IMG/VR virus record: IMGVR_UViG_3300012005_000007
Location: 1 to 56,140 of that record
Reading direction: 5' to 3' (one strand)
Source: a virus
DNA length: 56,140 nucleotides
The notes under the pieces were generated by a model. It was not told where the DNA came from and ran no database searches. It saw only the letters and a list, made by a program, of their open reading frames with translations. The position numbers and the translations under genes were made by a program. Shown here one piece after another: positions 25,901 through 34,041 of this stretch (position 1 is its first letter; each line of letters starts with the position of its first letter).

Positions 25901-26645
25901 TCATTCAGATTACAAACTTAAAAAACATGCTCGTAGTGCCTCAGAAGAAAGTTTAAATAAAACAATCAAAGGATCAGGTGATGAAAAACTACGAAAAATT
26001 GCACATAAAGAACTTGACCGTAGAAAGAAAGAAGAACACATCAAAGATGAAAAAGAAAAAGCAGCAATTGCAGCTGCAAAGAAACCACTAAAAAAAGGTG
26101 AAGAAAACTTCTTTGAAACTACCGCTAAGGAGTTTGAAAAAATTTTAGATAAGGCAGTAGGTGATGAAAATACACCAGTTGAAACTAAACCTAATGAAAT
26201 AAAAACTGATAATCATGTGGTAAGTACAGACAAAGATCTTGAAGTAACTGCAGAGGTTGGTCCTGATAAAATGGAGAAGGGAACTTATGTTGATAATTAT
26301 GAAAACAGACATGAAGGAATAGTGGGACAAGAATATCACCATACAGAAAAAATTGAAGATGATAGACCTGCAAATATTAAACTTGAACATAATATAAATA
26401 CCACACTTGGTAATATGATGAAAGGTATATATTATGAAGATGGTTTAAATGACCAACAGTTATATAGTCTTGACCTTCTTGCAGAAAATTGGAGTATAGA
26501 TCCACTTCACTATATTTCAGACATAACTAAATCTGACTTACCAAACCAAACACATACAGTTAAAATAATTGACCAACGTAATAACCAAACACTGGTAACT
26601 GCGGATATTGACAGTGCAGGGAAGTTGTCAAATGTAGTTTTATAA
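22911..26645 (+). CDS. 1244-residue Nudix hydrolase fused to virion modules
   Basis: Residues 40-160 are a Nudix domain with the full box: G77-x5-E83-x7-R91-E-L-D-E95-E96 (GGHLDPGE...RELDEET), so pyrophosphohydrolase activity on a nucleotide or capped RNA substrate is likely. Then come module copies at about 221-262 (HIIGHTKSGKPIYE), 323-346 (KIVGHDKNGKAIY), 430-485 (RAQIGEVRTWG...DGWVHV) and 577-615 (VMGYTKSGKPIH). After these are a Lys-rich helical region and a folded-looking C-terminus (LYSLDLLAENWSIDP). About 16 LxK-[GAS]-type strings separate the parts, so it may be cut into pieces. Enzyme plus virion modules suggests an injected or internal protein. Confidence 0.75.
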   Translation: MEDLIEIPGGLLSKSYLGELYNKYIVSPFQDTFGLKKSKEKTVYCDAIVLNYLGQLLILQRSYNASFGPGKWSLPGGHLDPGETIQQGAERELDEETDIIADLEFLQTIEKEDCTIHYFTGNVTDPQLILDNEEHYRFEWIDTSEIPEYDFLLDLGTTLSNLFPNFVEEPIENNEEPNLNLADELDKNYEIVKVEFEKGNVDLDTFLDYTLKYNILKKSEGSRGGHIIGHTKSGKPIYEDHNHPSHQNFTHQDHEDAETAHANIGNTLKRNSSDWKHHWNEGGKHYDSSKNKMVEEPTFKIDKEDKDGFSAVHYSDQPDFEKGGEGSRGGKIVGHDKNGKAIYNSGELVGNNQIPYHRSQSVTYHRDYEFGKTGTETAKVVSVNPHSGHVLLDNGHDLHHIELQKREGRGSKIVKSEITDEEIDELIKGARAQIGEVRTWGKEKWVKHIDGWVHVSDKGKHILERPGGKREVASESHVEHAKKYLENKLPSGSTTEEREKFREENKPEEIDNFSEFKDIVNTSSSLEEAFNKVKNKKDVPNQTAREFRDRFDPDNELTPLQAFTKFYDEVKKVDKPGEWVMGYTKSGKPIHSGFEHPDHKNFTKEDHKDAAELIGQNQTIFQKFNRSSTDPEENDKMIKMGEQKLKHIESSKDEFEWKKNNFGHDLYHNGENTTLGAKKESDKKGVEELYRNSPNYKISNNTKKNVKEGKVDLGIEGISFNYKINNEGFYDIYEDKTETKIPVMSPTYTLSEAKTDAISYIKNDIGLEKFKSLVENFKKPVETEIEKKEKTTDLHREEHNQLVNSRDRSLSRLSETRKKYGSGYGKMEPWKRAALKRDEHEVDKSNKKIDQFKYNHTEVRKALKEVGISASTTQTTAIRGFTNESKGYNLNEGGYNPDLLSLNHISLEKFEEVKSALEKRGFEIISSSPPSKIIAGGSSASIKFEPYHKDEDLKLKKIQKADDDLINALIKAKEVKKPEDKDKEPTEDEQRLGTADPHSDYKLKKHARSASEESLNKTIKGSGDEKLRKIAHKELDRRKKEEHIKDEKEKAAIAAAKKPLKKGEENFFETTAKEFEKILDKAVGDENTPVETKPNEIKTDNHVVSTDKDLEVTAEVGPDKMEKGTYVDNYENRHEGIVGQEYHHTEKIEDDRPANIKLEHNINTTLGNMMKGIYYEDGLNDQQLYSLDLLAENWSIDPLHYISDITKSDLPNQTHTVKIIDQRNNQTLVTADIDSAGKLSNVVL

Positions 26646-26648
26646 AAG

Positions 26649-26694
26649 TTTTCAAATAAATTTTAAAAGCTCAATTCTTATTGTTATATTTACA
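26649..26694 (+). promoter_or_regulatory. Repeated promoter, copy 2
   Basis: The 25-base block at 26649-26673 is identical to that at 3426, with the same 11-base spacer and TATATTTAC at 26685-26693. It starts only four bases after the Nudix gene, with no clear terminator between, and drives the small-gene island at 26718-27864. Confidence 0.8.
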
Positions 26695-26717
26695 ATATCA
26701 AACAAAAAGAAAAAATT

Positions 26718-27269
26718 ATGAAAACTTTACCATCATTTGATGAGCTTAAAAATTACACAATTGAAAACTGTAAAAGATTAAGTGCTTGTCAACCAGAATT
26801 TAAAAGAATTCTTTCTTCTTCTAACTCAGAGGAACTACTACAAGTTATTAAAGATAACATTCATTGGGTTATTACTAATAAATTATTTACTACTGATGAT
26901 ATACAAGACTGGTTTGGTAAAGATTTATTAAACAAGTCAGGTATTTATGTTTCTGAAATTGTTAGTTTAGAAGTTAAGAATTCAGTTAGTTTAGTCTTTT
27001 TGGGTAGTTCTTCAGCAACAATCAAAACCTTGGGTAGTTCTTCAGCAACAATCAAAACCTTGGGTAGTTCTTCAGCAACAATTGAAACCTTGGGTAGTTC
27101 TTCAGCAACAATCAAAACCTGGGATAGTTCTTCAGCAACAATTGAAACCTGGGATAGTTCTTCAGCAAATTATGAACTAAAAAGTACTTCTTTTGGGACT
27201 ATAAAAGATTTAACTAAAAAGAAATTGATAGTTTATAAATCAGCTTTTGAAATTATTGAAATAATGTAA
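26718..27269 (+). CDS. Decapeptide-repeat protein
   Basis: 183 residues. An N-terminal helical domain (1-90, LLQVIKDNIHWVITNKLFTTDDIQDWFG) is followed by five to six perfect-register ten-residue repeats of type GSSSATIKTL / DSSSATIETW, then a short C-terminal cap. Such regular Ala/Thr/Ile repeats usually form a right-handed beta-helix. The repeats are near-identical at DNA level (30-bp units). First gene of the second accessory island. Function unknown; a small binding or decoy protein is possible. Confidence 0.65.
   Translation: MKTLPSFDELKNYTIENCKRLSACQPEFKRILSSSNSEELLQVIKDNIHWVITNKLFTTDDIQDWFGKDLLNKSGIYVSEIVSLEVKNSVSLVFLGSSSATIKTLGSSSATIKTLGSSSATIETLGSSSATIKTWDSSSATIETWDSSSANYELKSTSFGTIKDLTKKKLIVYKSAFEIIEIM
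27001..27170 (+). repeat. 30-bp tandem repeat array within a coding region
   Basis: Units start at 27001, 27031, 27061, 27091 and 27121, with a partial sixth at 27151. Units 1, 2 and 4 are identical; the others differ at a few bases. In frame with the gene; no spacers. Confidence 0.92.
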
Positions 27270-27274
27270 CAAAA

Positions 27275-27649
27275 ATGGAAAGCGTACAAGAAAAAATTAG
27301 AGAAGGGTATTATGAAAATAAACTTACTTACCCAGGTCATCCAACCTACAAACCAGGTGAAGATGAGGAACTTCAAAACTTTGTAGGGACATATAAAGAA
27401 TTAAAAGAGTTTGAAAAGTCACAATCTGAAAAATTTAATGAAAACCTTAAAAAATTACAGATTGAATACGGTAATGAAAATGCCCGTTTAGGTGATGAGT
27501 TTATAAAAGACTTGGAAGAAGAATTTGGTGTAACAGGACATCCAAAAGCTGGTAAACTTTATTCAATCGCATATAGTCACGGACACTCATCTGGGTACAG
27601 TGAAGTATATAACTACTATTCTGAATTTGTAGAACTTATAATAGATTAA
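27275..27649 (+). CDS. Hypothetical protein
   Basis: 124 residues. N-terminal LTYPGHPTYKPGEDEEL, a central coiled-coil helix (EFEKSQSEKFNENLKKLQIEYG), then FGVTGHPKAGKLYSIAYSHGHSSGYSEV. The last part is typical of small phage proteins of unknown role. Five bases after the repeat protein, same island. Confidence 0.6.
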   Translation: MESVQEKIREGYYENKLTYPGHPTYKPGEDEELQNFVGTYKELKEFEKSQSEKFNENLKKLQIEYGNENARLGDEFIKDLEEEFGVTGHPKAGKLYSIAYSHGHSSGYSEVYNYYSEFVELIID

Positions 27650-27651
27650 TT

Positions 27652-27864
27652 ATGAAAACTTCACCTAAAATAGAACTTGCATTAAATATAATTGGTATAA
27701 ATAAGTGTACTCAAGATCTTATTGATATTATCAAAAATAATAACAAAAAATACTCAATTGATTGCATAGTAGAATTTTTAAATGACTATGACCATAACAG
27801 AGATTTAGGTGAAAATTTATTTTGGGTTGCAGGTAAAGTTTATACTTATCTTAAAAACTTATAA
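27652..27864 (+). CDS. Small hypothetical protein
   Basis: 70 residues, helical, no motif (ALNIIGINKCTQDLIDIIK). Two bases after the previous gene; last gene of the promoter-driven island before the head genes resume. Confidence 0.55.
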   Translation: MKTSPKIELALNIIGINKCTQDLIDIIKNNNKKYSIDCIVEFLNDYDHNRDLGENLFWVAGKVYTYLKNL

Positions 27865-27878
27865 AAACCAATTTAACC

Positions 27879-29390
27879 ATGACTCCACAAGATAAACAAA
27901 ACTCAGAAAGAATTCTTGATATGTACACTTCAGACCTTGAAAAAGGTGGAAAACGTGCAGAAATTGGTGAAGTAAGAACTTGGGCAGGACAAAAATGGGT
28001 AAAACATACAGATGGTTGGGTACATATATCCGAAAAAACTGGAAAACACCTTCTTGAATTACCAGGTGGTAAAAGAGTATCTGCCGAACCCCACCATATT
28101 GAACATGCTAAAAAATACTTGAGTAGTAATAAGGAAGTTGGAAGTCTTAAAAAACTAAATAATGGAAATATAAAAACCTTAATAAATGGTAAGGAATATA
28201 TATTTGGTTTTAATGCAGATGAAAGTGGTATATATGGAATAGTTCTACCAGGGGAAGAAACTTTTAGTAATATAAATAAAGGTGAAGCAAAAAAAATATA
28301 TGAAAAGTATAGTGAAGAAATCTTAAAATTTTCAAAAGAAAAACTTTCAACCAACAGTAATATTGTTGATTATGCAGCACGTATGTTTGGAACAGCCGAA
28401 TATCCAGTCATAAATAAAATACTGATTGAAGTTCAACCAAAACTTGATGCAGTAGTTGAGGCGACACGTAAATTTTGTGAAAACCATGAACCAAATCCTT
28501 TAAAATTTGATGAGCGTGATAAAGAATATTGTGAAATAGAAACAATAGGCAAACTTTTAAGTTCACTAGGAAAATATATTAAGAAAACAGATAAAATTTC
28601 AGAGCGTTACCCAATGACTTTTTCTAATACTGCAAAAGGGGTAGAAATAAAATCTCAAATTGAACGAGAAGGAAAAGTATATAATTTTGATACAGATTGT
28701 ATAACCGCAGGTGGATATAATATTCAGGCATGGCATTATCGTTATTTAATCAAAACAGACTTACCCGCAATTCATAACCCTTTCACCGCAAAAATTGAAA
28801 ACCGGGTGAAGGCAATGAAGAAAGAAGATAAACTGGTTGAAGAAATAAAAAGAACAGAAGGGTACCTTGAACGTACAAAATCTGAATACGAAAAAATTAA
28901 AGATATAACCAAAGAAATTTCAGATAAAGAATGGGAAGATAAATACTCTTATCCTAAAACTTATGAAGAAACAAATGAAGGGTCTCATTTAAGAAATCAA
29001 GGACCTGAAAAATTTTATGACTACATAGCTCAAGAAAAAGCAAGGCATTACGAAAGAATTCAAGAACAAGTTAAATATCTACCAAAACAAATCAAACAAC
29101 AAGAAAAAGAAGTTCAAAAGTATAAAGACAAACTAGAAGAAACCATTAAAAATAAATGGAACGAAATTGAAGAACCAGCCGAAGGTGATTTTAAAATAAT
29201 TCGTGACCGTCAAAATTATGGACGTCAACCAGGAATCCATTTACACAAATTTGAAAACGGAAATTATAAACGGTTAGTTACTACTTATGGTAAAAATGTA
29301 CGATCTGCAGGGTTTGACCCGTACAAGGATGAAGACATAATAAAATATTATAACTGGAAGAAAGAAAATCCAGATAAACCAAAAGACTAG
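27879..29390 (+). CDS. Leader plus RAEIGEVRTW-module protein with coiled-coil C-terminus
   Basis: 503 residues. Leader SERILDMYTSDLEKGG (residues 9-24) is followed directly by the second module type, residues 26-80 (RAEIGEVRTWAGQKW, TDGWVHI, LPGGKR, IEHAKKYL), nearly the same as that inside the Nudix protein. The next 220 residues look globular but unrecognised (FSNTAKGVEIKSQIEREGKVY). Then come coiled coil (RTEGYLERTKSEYEKIKD) and a short C-terminal domain with GIHLHKFENGNYKRL. The leader joined to a different module shows that the two module types are interchangeable. Confidence 0.65.
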   Translation: MTPQDKQNSERILDMYTSDLEKGGKRAEIGEVRTWAGQKWVKHTDGWVHISEKTGKHLLELPGGKRVSAEPHHIEHAKKYLSSNKEVGSLKKLNNGNIKTLINGKEYIFGFNADESGIYGIVLPGEETFSNINKGEAKKIYEKYSEEILKFSKEKLSTNSNIVDYAARMFGTAEYPVINKILIEVQPKLDAVVEATRKFCENHEPNPLKFDERDKEYCEIETIGKLLSSLGKYIKKTDKISERYPMTFSNTAKGVEIKSQIEREGKVYNFDTDCITAGGYNIQAWHYRYLIKTDLPAIHNPFTAKIENRVKAMKKEDKLVEEIKRTEGYLERTKSEYEKIKDITKEISDKEWEDKYSYPKTYEETNEGSHLRNQGPEKFYDYIAQEKARHYERIQEQVKYLPKQIKQQEKEVQKYKDKLEETIKNKWNEIEEPAEGDFKIIRDRQNYGRQPGIHLHKFENGNYKRLVTTYGKNVRSAGFDPYKDEDIIKYYNWKKENPDKPKD

Positions 29391-29418
29391 AATCTAAATT
29401 CTTTTTTCTTTTTTTGTT

Positions 29419-29451
29419 ACCCTAATTGTCAAAAGGCAGTTAGGGTTTTTT
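29419..29451 (+). terminator. Rho-independent terminator
   Basis: Stem ACCCTAATTG (29419-29428) / CAGTTAGGGT (29437-29446) with one G-T pair, 8-base loop and a T-run. Ends the module-gene operon before the GIY-YIG gene. Confidence 0.88.
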
Positions 29452-29487
29452 GCGTTTTGAGGAGTTTATTACCTATATTTAAGTATA

Positions 29488-30582
29488 ATGCCTACAGAAC
29501 TAGAACTAAAAACTGAAGAGGAAACACAAATAATCTTAAGAACAGATTACTATAATTATATATTATGTGATCCAAGAAAAGAAAAATATATAATTAAACT
29601 AATCAATGTATTGTTACCTGGTGAACCATTTTATGTGGGACGGGGTTGTGACTGTAGGAAAACTGAACATTTAAGAGAAGTAAGAAACAATTTAGAAGAT
29701 GAAGGTTTTTATGAATGTGGAAATAAAGAGAAGAAAAAGAAAATAAGAGAAATTATTAAAAGTGGTCATTTACCAATTATTTTTCTTGTTAAACAAAATA
29801 TAAGTTTTCAAGAATCAGTTTTTTCTGAAAGATTTTTAATACGAGTAATTGGTTGTGCAGATAAAAAGAAGGGACCTTTAACAAACTTAACAGACGGTGG
29901 TGAAGGAACTGAAGGGTATAGGCATACTCCTGAAACTAAAGAAAAATTTTCTCTTCAAAAGAAAGGTAAGAAAAGGCGTCCTGGAACTTATAATTATCTT
30001 TTCCAAAGTACTTATCAACTTTCATTATCTGGTGAAGTGATTGAACACTTTGAATCTTTAACAGCTGCAATGGTTAAAACAGGTATTGATAAATCTTCTA
30101 TTATGAATATTTGTAAAAAGAAAGGAGAATCCAAAACTGCAGGCGGATTTTGTTGGTGTTATGTAGAAGATTTAGAACAAAGACAAAAGGGGTTAAGTCA
30201 ATTCACCTTAGATGGTGAATTTATAAAAGAATGGGATGATAGTATTCAAATTACTAAAGAATTAAAAATAGATGGATCTTTAATTAGTCCTGTATGTACT
30301 GGAAGAACAAAAACTTGTGCTGGTTTTGGTTGGTGTTATCTAAATGATAAAGAAATCTATCAAGAGAAATTAAAGAAAAATCCATTAAAAGTAATATTTA
30401 AAAAACTTAAAGTTAAACAATTTGATATAAACCATAATTTTATTTCAGAATATAATTCTTTAGAAGAAACCTCAAGAAATACTAATATAAGTGTTGATAG
30501 AATTAGAGCTTGTTGTAAAGGGATTAAAATGGATGGTAAAGCTGGTGGATTTTTCTTTGAGTATTCAGACAAAGTAGGGTAG
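29488..30582 (+). CDS. GIY-YIG homing endonuclease with NUMOD1-type repeats
   Basis: 364 residues. The N-terminal nuclease has FYVGRGCDCRKTEH (YVG and Arg), ESVFSERFLIRVIGC (Glu) and NLTDGGEG. A NUMOD3-like HTPETKEKFSLQKKGKKR linker follows. Three DNA-binding repeats of the NUMOD1/IENR1 kind come last (SLTAAMVKTGIDKSSIMNIC, QITKELKIDGSLISPVC, SLEETSRNTNISVDRIRACC), each ending in K(T/G)AGGF.W or similar. It has its own likely promoter (TATATTTAAG at 29474) after a terminator and lies just before the prohead protease gene. Confidence 0.85.
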   Translation: MPTELELKTEEETQIILRTDYYNYILCDPRKEKYIIKLINVLLPGEPFYVGRGCDCRKTEHLREVRNNLEDEGFYECGNKEKKKKIREIIKSGHLPIIFLVKQNISFQESVFSERFLIRVIGCADKKKGPLTNLTDGGEGTEGYRHTPETKEKFSLQKKGKKRRPGTYNYLFQSTYQLSLSGEVIEHFESLTAAMVKTGIDKSSIMNICKKKGESKTAGGFCWCYVEDLEQRQKGLSQFTLDGEFIKEWDDSIQITKELKIDGSLISPVCTGRTKTCAGFGWCYLNDKEIYQEKLKKNPLKVIFKKLKVKQFDINHNFISEYNSLEETSRNTNISVDRIRACCKGIKMDGKAGGFFFEYSDKVG

Positions 30583-30634
30583 TTTTTGATTTAGAACTTT
30601 TAATCCATAATTTTAAAGAATATATCAAAACTAA

Positions 30635-32347
30635 ATGTCCAAAAAAGTACAAAATAAATTCAATTTTCAAATACCAATGCAAAAAATAGAGAAATCTAAA
30701 GGTGCAGACGGTAAGGAAATAATGAAATTTAAAGGTATATGTTCTTCTAAAACTGAAGATTCTGATGGTGAAACTTTACATCCAGATGGATTTGACTTTC
30801 AGCCTTTAATGGAGAAAGGTTTTATTAACTATAATCACCAAGCAGGGAAATCCTCAGGAACTATAGTTGGTCGTCCAACTAAATGTGAAGTTATAAACGG
30901 GGGAGACGCTCTATATCTAGAGGGTATTTTGTACCCGGAAGTTGATGAGGCACAAAAAATCTATAAACTTGCAAAAGCATTAGAAAATGACCCTACAGGG
31001 CGCCACTTATCGTTCAGTATAGAAGGCAATGCTACACAGAGAGACCCTTTTAACCCTAAGAAAGTTTTAAAGGCAACTATTACTGACGTGGCGATATGCC
31101 ATAAACCTAAAAACTCTAATACCTTCATGCAAATTATGAAAGGTGAACAAGAACAAGATTTTGTAACAACCAACGGTGAAGATGAAGAATCAGGCGAAAT
31201 AAACCAACCAATAGAAGGAGAAGATGAAACTGAAAAAGCCTTAACCGCAGAAACCGTAACCAATACTTTTGGAGTACCAGATATTGAAGGAACACCAAAA
31301 AAACTTTTAGCGAAAAGCGAAATATACAAATCATTAATATCTAAATATGATATTGATAATATTGAAAAAGCAAAAGAAATTTATACATTCATTGATACAG
31401 TAAACACAAAATTATATAACAACATGGAAGGAATTACTTCTGAGGCTCTAGTAAAAGCATTTGAGTTTCTAGATACACAAATAACTAAAAGTGAAGAAGT
31501 CGAAATAGTTAAAGCCGAAGGCGGAGTACAAGATGATAACCAAGGCACTGAAGACGAAATAGAAGCTTCAAAGAAAAAAGAAGAAATGGAAAAATCAAAA
31601 GAATTTGCAGTTGAAAACCTTAAAAAAGGTATGTCAAAAGATGAAAATATTGAAGACTGTATCCGTAAAGGAATCTCATTATCAGAATCACAAACAGCTG
31701 TAGAAAGCGCAATTTCAGAATATGAAGCTGGTGAAAAAGAAGGTGGTACAATAACCGCAGTCGTAGATCCAACAATATCATTACAATTAGCGGAAGTATC
31801 AAAAACAGTTGCAGAGTTAACAAAAGCAATTGAAGCACTAACAACCAAAGACACTTTACAAAAGGCAGAAGGCGAAGAAGTAGAAAATACGTTAACAACA
31901 TTATTAAAAGCCCAAAATGATGGACTTAATGACAGGTTTAGTTCAATGGGTGTAATATTAAAAAGCGTTTTTGAAAACTCTGAACTTTTAAAAGCATCAG
32001 TTGAAGAATTAACTGCAGAAAACGAAGAATTAAAAACTACGGTAAATGCAATTGCAAAAAGTTCAGATGGTCCAAAATCTGTACAACGAGTGACAGCGAA
32101 ACCGGTTGATAGATTTATGAAGAGTGAAGGTTCTGGACAAGAAGGTTCAATGACTTACCAATTATCAGACAAAGCGTCTTGTGGTGCATTAACAGATAGA
32201 TTGTTTGCAGATTATACTCTACAGAAGTCTAAGGGTATAGATGACAGTGAGTTGAAGAAGGGTATTGAAAATATAGAATTTACAAAAACATTAACTCCAG
32301 CATTTCAGGCACGTCTTGAGAAGCAAGGTATTAACGTAGTAAGATAA
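30635..32347 (+). CDS. Prohead protease fused to scaffold
   Basis: 570 residues. The first 165 form the protease: ICSSKTEDSDGETLHPDGF opening, H68 in INYNHQAGK, a serine in RHLSFSIEG (S126 or S128), and a D151/H156 region (TDVAICHKPKN), the layout of HK97/T4-type assemblin-like proteases. The rest is a helical, acidic/Lys scaffold. By hand about 19 strings fit [LIVMF]-x-K-[GAS], one exactly at the domain border (IMK169-G170), with others such as IVKAEG, LQKAEG, LLKAQN, FMKSEG. These are likely self-cleavage sites used when the core is cleared before DNA packaging. Directly precedes the capsid gene. Confidence 0.85.
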   Translation: MSKKVQNKFNFQIPMQKIEKSKGADGKEIMKFKGICSSKTEDSDGETLHPDGFDFQPLMEKGFINYNHQAGKSSGTIVGRPTKCEVINGGDALYLEGILYPEVDEAQKIYKLAKALENDPTGRHLSFSIEGNATQRDPFNPKKVLKATITDVAICHKPKNSNTFMQIMKGEQEQDFVTTNGEDEESGEINQPIEGEDETEKALTAETVTNTFGVPDIEGTPKKLLAKSEIYKSLISKYDIDNIEKAKEIYTFIDTVNTKLYNNMEGITSEALVKAFEFLDTQITKSEEVEIVKAEGGVQDDNQGTEDEIEASKKKEEMEKSKEFAVENLKKGMSKDENIEDCIRKGISLSESQTAVESAISEYEAGEKEGGTITAVVDPTISLQLAEVSKTVAELTKAIEALTTKDTLQKAEGEEVENTLTTLLKAQNDGLNDRFSSMGVILKSVFENSELLKASVEELTAENEELKTTVNAIAKSSDGPKSVQRVTAKPVDRFMKSEGSGQEGSMTYQLSDKASCGALTDRLFADYTLQKSKGIDDSELKKGIENIEFTKTLTPAFQARLEKQGINVVR

Positions 32348-32384
32348 CGAATTTAGTAATAAATTCAAAAGATAATAAACAAAA

Positions 32385-32403
32385 CGAATTTTTTATAAAA
32401 ATT
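32385..32403 (+). promoter_or_regulatory. Hairpin in the leader of the capsid gene
   Basis: GAATTTTT (32385-32392) / AAAAATTC (32396-32403), perfect 8-bp stem with a 3-base loop, about 73 bases before the capsid start. No T-run, so more likely an mRNA stabiliser or processing site than a terminator. Confidence 0.4.
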
Positions 32404-32476
32404 CTTATAAATCGGTTAAAATCGCATCTTTTAAAAATTGGTATACATCGTAAATAATGAAAAAATTTTTATATAA

Positions 32477-33946
32477 ATGATTAGTTTAGCTGATTACCAA
32501 GATGGATTTCTTGGTACAGAACAAGAAGGTCTGCAAGAGTTGCAAAAAGCAATGGTTGCGGGCGAAATTACAGGTAGGGATATAACCAACTTACCTTTAA
32601 CTCAAGAACCACTTAAAGTGGAATCACTTGAAAAAACACTTAAATTATTGGATTATCGTCCAAGTGATATTAAGTTATGGGGTGCAGTTCCTAAAATGGT
32701 TGCATATAATACAGTAGAAGAATTCTTGCAATTGCAATCTTATGGTTCTGATGCAAACTTTTATGATGAAGGTGAGTTATCTGATGTAAGTGACTCTACT
32801 TATGTAAGACGTGCAACTTATGTTAAATACATACAACAAACTGGTGAAGTTACAATTCAAGCTCAAATGGTTAAGTCGTATGTTGAGGCCTATGGTCAAG
32901 AATGTAAGAATAAATTAATGAATGTGTTACGTTCTGCAGATAAGTATTTAACTAATGCAGATAGTGATATAATTCCTCAACAATTTGACTCTTTCTACAA
33001 ACAACATGCTTCTATTGGTGGTACACCAGAGTATCTATATCCAAACTTTGAAGCTTATTATAATTCAGGAGTCGTAGTTGATATGCGTGGAAAGTCAATT
33101 AAACAAATTGATATTGAAAGTGCTGCTGTAAATGTGGATAGCCATTATGGTACTGCTAACGTACTATTTGGTCCAACTTCAGTTATCTCAACTATATCTC
33201 AGGATTATTTTGAGACACAACGTATTATGTACGGTGGTGGAGTTAACGCAGCTGTAACCGGAGTAGGTGTAAATATCCAGGAAATTTCCACAACTATGGG
33301 CCCAATTAAGTTAATGGGTGATAAGTTTATGAAAGCAGACCCTGCTCATTTACTTACCGATGCAGCCACCAATGCAAAAGCACCAGCTGCACCAGCAACT
33401 GTAACTGCTACTTTGGCCGCAGATAGTATGTGTCATTATTTGACAGCTGAAATAGGTAATGTTTATTATGCAGTAGCAGCTATTAATCGTTATGGTCAAT
33501 CTAACTTAACTCCTATTGGTTCTGCAATAGCAATAACTGTAGGTGATAGAGTTGATCTGGCAATAACCGCAGGTACTGGTGCAAATGCAGCTTCAGGTTA
33601 TTATATCTACCGTACAGCAGTAACAACTGCAGGTTCATCTACTGGTTTAACTTTTTACCCACTGTTTAAAGTTTCAGCTACACAGTTGACTAATGGTTAT
33701 AACAATGCAGCTGCTGGTCATATTGGTGACTTAGGTTACTTCTTACCAAATACAGAAGGGGCGTTTGTAACACAGATGGATGATGAAGTAATGGCTATTA
33801 AGCAACTTGCTCCTCCATCAAAACTTGATTTGGCAGTAATTTCAATGAGCCGTAGGTTTATCGTGTTCTCATTTTTATCGTGTGTCTTGAGCGCACCTCA
33901 AAAATTTGTGAGATTCATAAATGTGGGCAGGACACACACAGTTTAA
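32477..33946 (+). CDS. Major capsid protein with Ig-like insertion
   Basis: 489 residues. The N-terminal arm has LQK24-AMVAGE, a possible maturation cut. The core follows (DIKLWGAVPKMVAYNTVEEF, spine helix NKLMNVLRSADKYL, GTANVLFGPTSVIS), with the closing FVRFINVG typical of HK97-fold capsids of contractile-tailed phages. Between about residues 302 and 410 a Thr/Ala-rich beta domain is inserted (APAAPATVTATLAAD, YYAVAAINRYGQSNL, GYYIYRTAVTT), an Ig/FN3-like surface domain. Follows the protease/scaffold gene after a 129-base leader and is followed by a terminator. Confidence 0.9.
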   Translation: MISLADYQDGFLGTEQEGLQELQKAMVAGEITGRDITNLPLTQEPLKVESLEKTLKLLDYRPSDIKLWGAVPKMVAYNTVEEFLQLQSYGSDANFYDEGELSDVSDSTYVRRATYVKYIQQTGEVTIQAQMVKSYVEAYGQECKNKLMNVLRSADKYLTNADSDIIPQQFDSFYKQHASIGGTPEYLYPNFEAYYNSGVVVDMRGKSIKQIDIESAAVNVDSHYGTANVLFGPTSVISTISQDYFETQRIMYGGGVNAAVTGVGVNIQEISTTMGPIKLMGDKFMKADPAHLLTDAATNAKAPAAPATVTATLAADSMCHYLTAEIGNVYYAVAAINRYGQSNLTPIGSAIAITVGDRVDLAITAGTGANAASGYYIYRTAVTTAGSSTGLTFYPLFKVSATQLTNGYNNAAAGHIGDLGYFLPNTEGAFVTQMDDEVMAIKQLAPPSKLDLAVISMSRRFIVFSFLSCVLSAPQKFVRFINVGRTHTV

Positions 33947-33970
33947 GGTATTAATTAATAATTAATATTA

Positions 33971-33998
33971 AGGAGTAGAAATTTTCTACTCCTTTTTT
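33971..33998 (+). terminator. Rho-independent terminator after the capsid gene
   Basis: Stem AGGAGTAGAAA (33971-33981) / TTTCTACTCCT (33983-33993). The innermost pairs must open to form a loop; T-run to 33998. Confidence 0.85.
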
Positions 33999-34041
33999 AA
34001 AAGAAATAAAGTATTTTGATTTATAACAGGTATTTTTAAAA

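Noticed and set aside
27001-27170. Possible CRISPR array (30-bp regular repeats)
   Set aside because: Units are directly contiguous with no spacers, stay in frame and encode a regular decapeptide repeat within a good gene.
30961-31901. Long minus-strand reading frames opposite the scaffold
   Set aside because: Leu/Ser-rich shadow frames caused by the codon usage of the Glu/Lys-rich scaffold gene; no start context and no neighbours on that strand.
32456-32476. Six-codon leader peptide (MKKIFI) ending right before the capsid ATG
   Set aside because: Tandem TAA-ATG is suggestive, but such a short frame in A/T-rich DNA is expected by chance and has no supporting pattern.
33820-33946. Frameshifted C-terminus of the capsid protein
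   Set aside because: The last 35 residues look odd at first, but the ending APQKFVRFINVG fits HK97-fold capsid C-termini, and a terminator follows at a normal distance.
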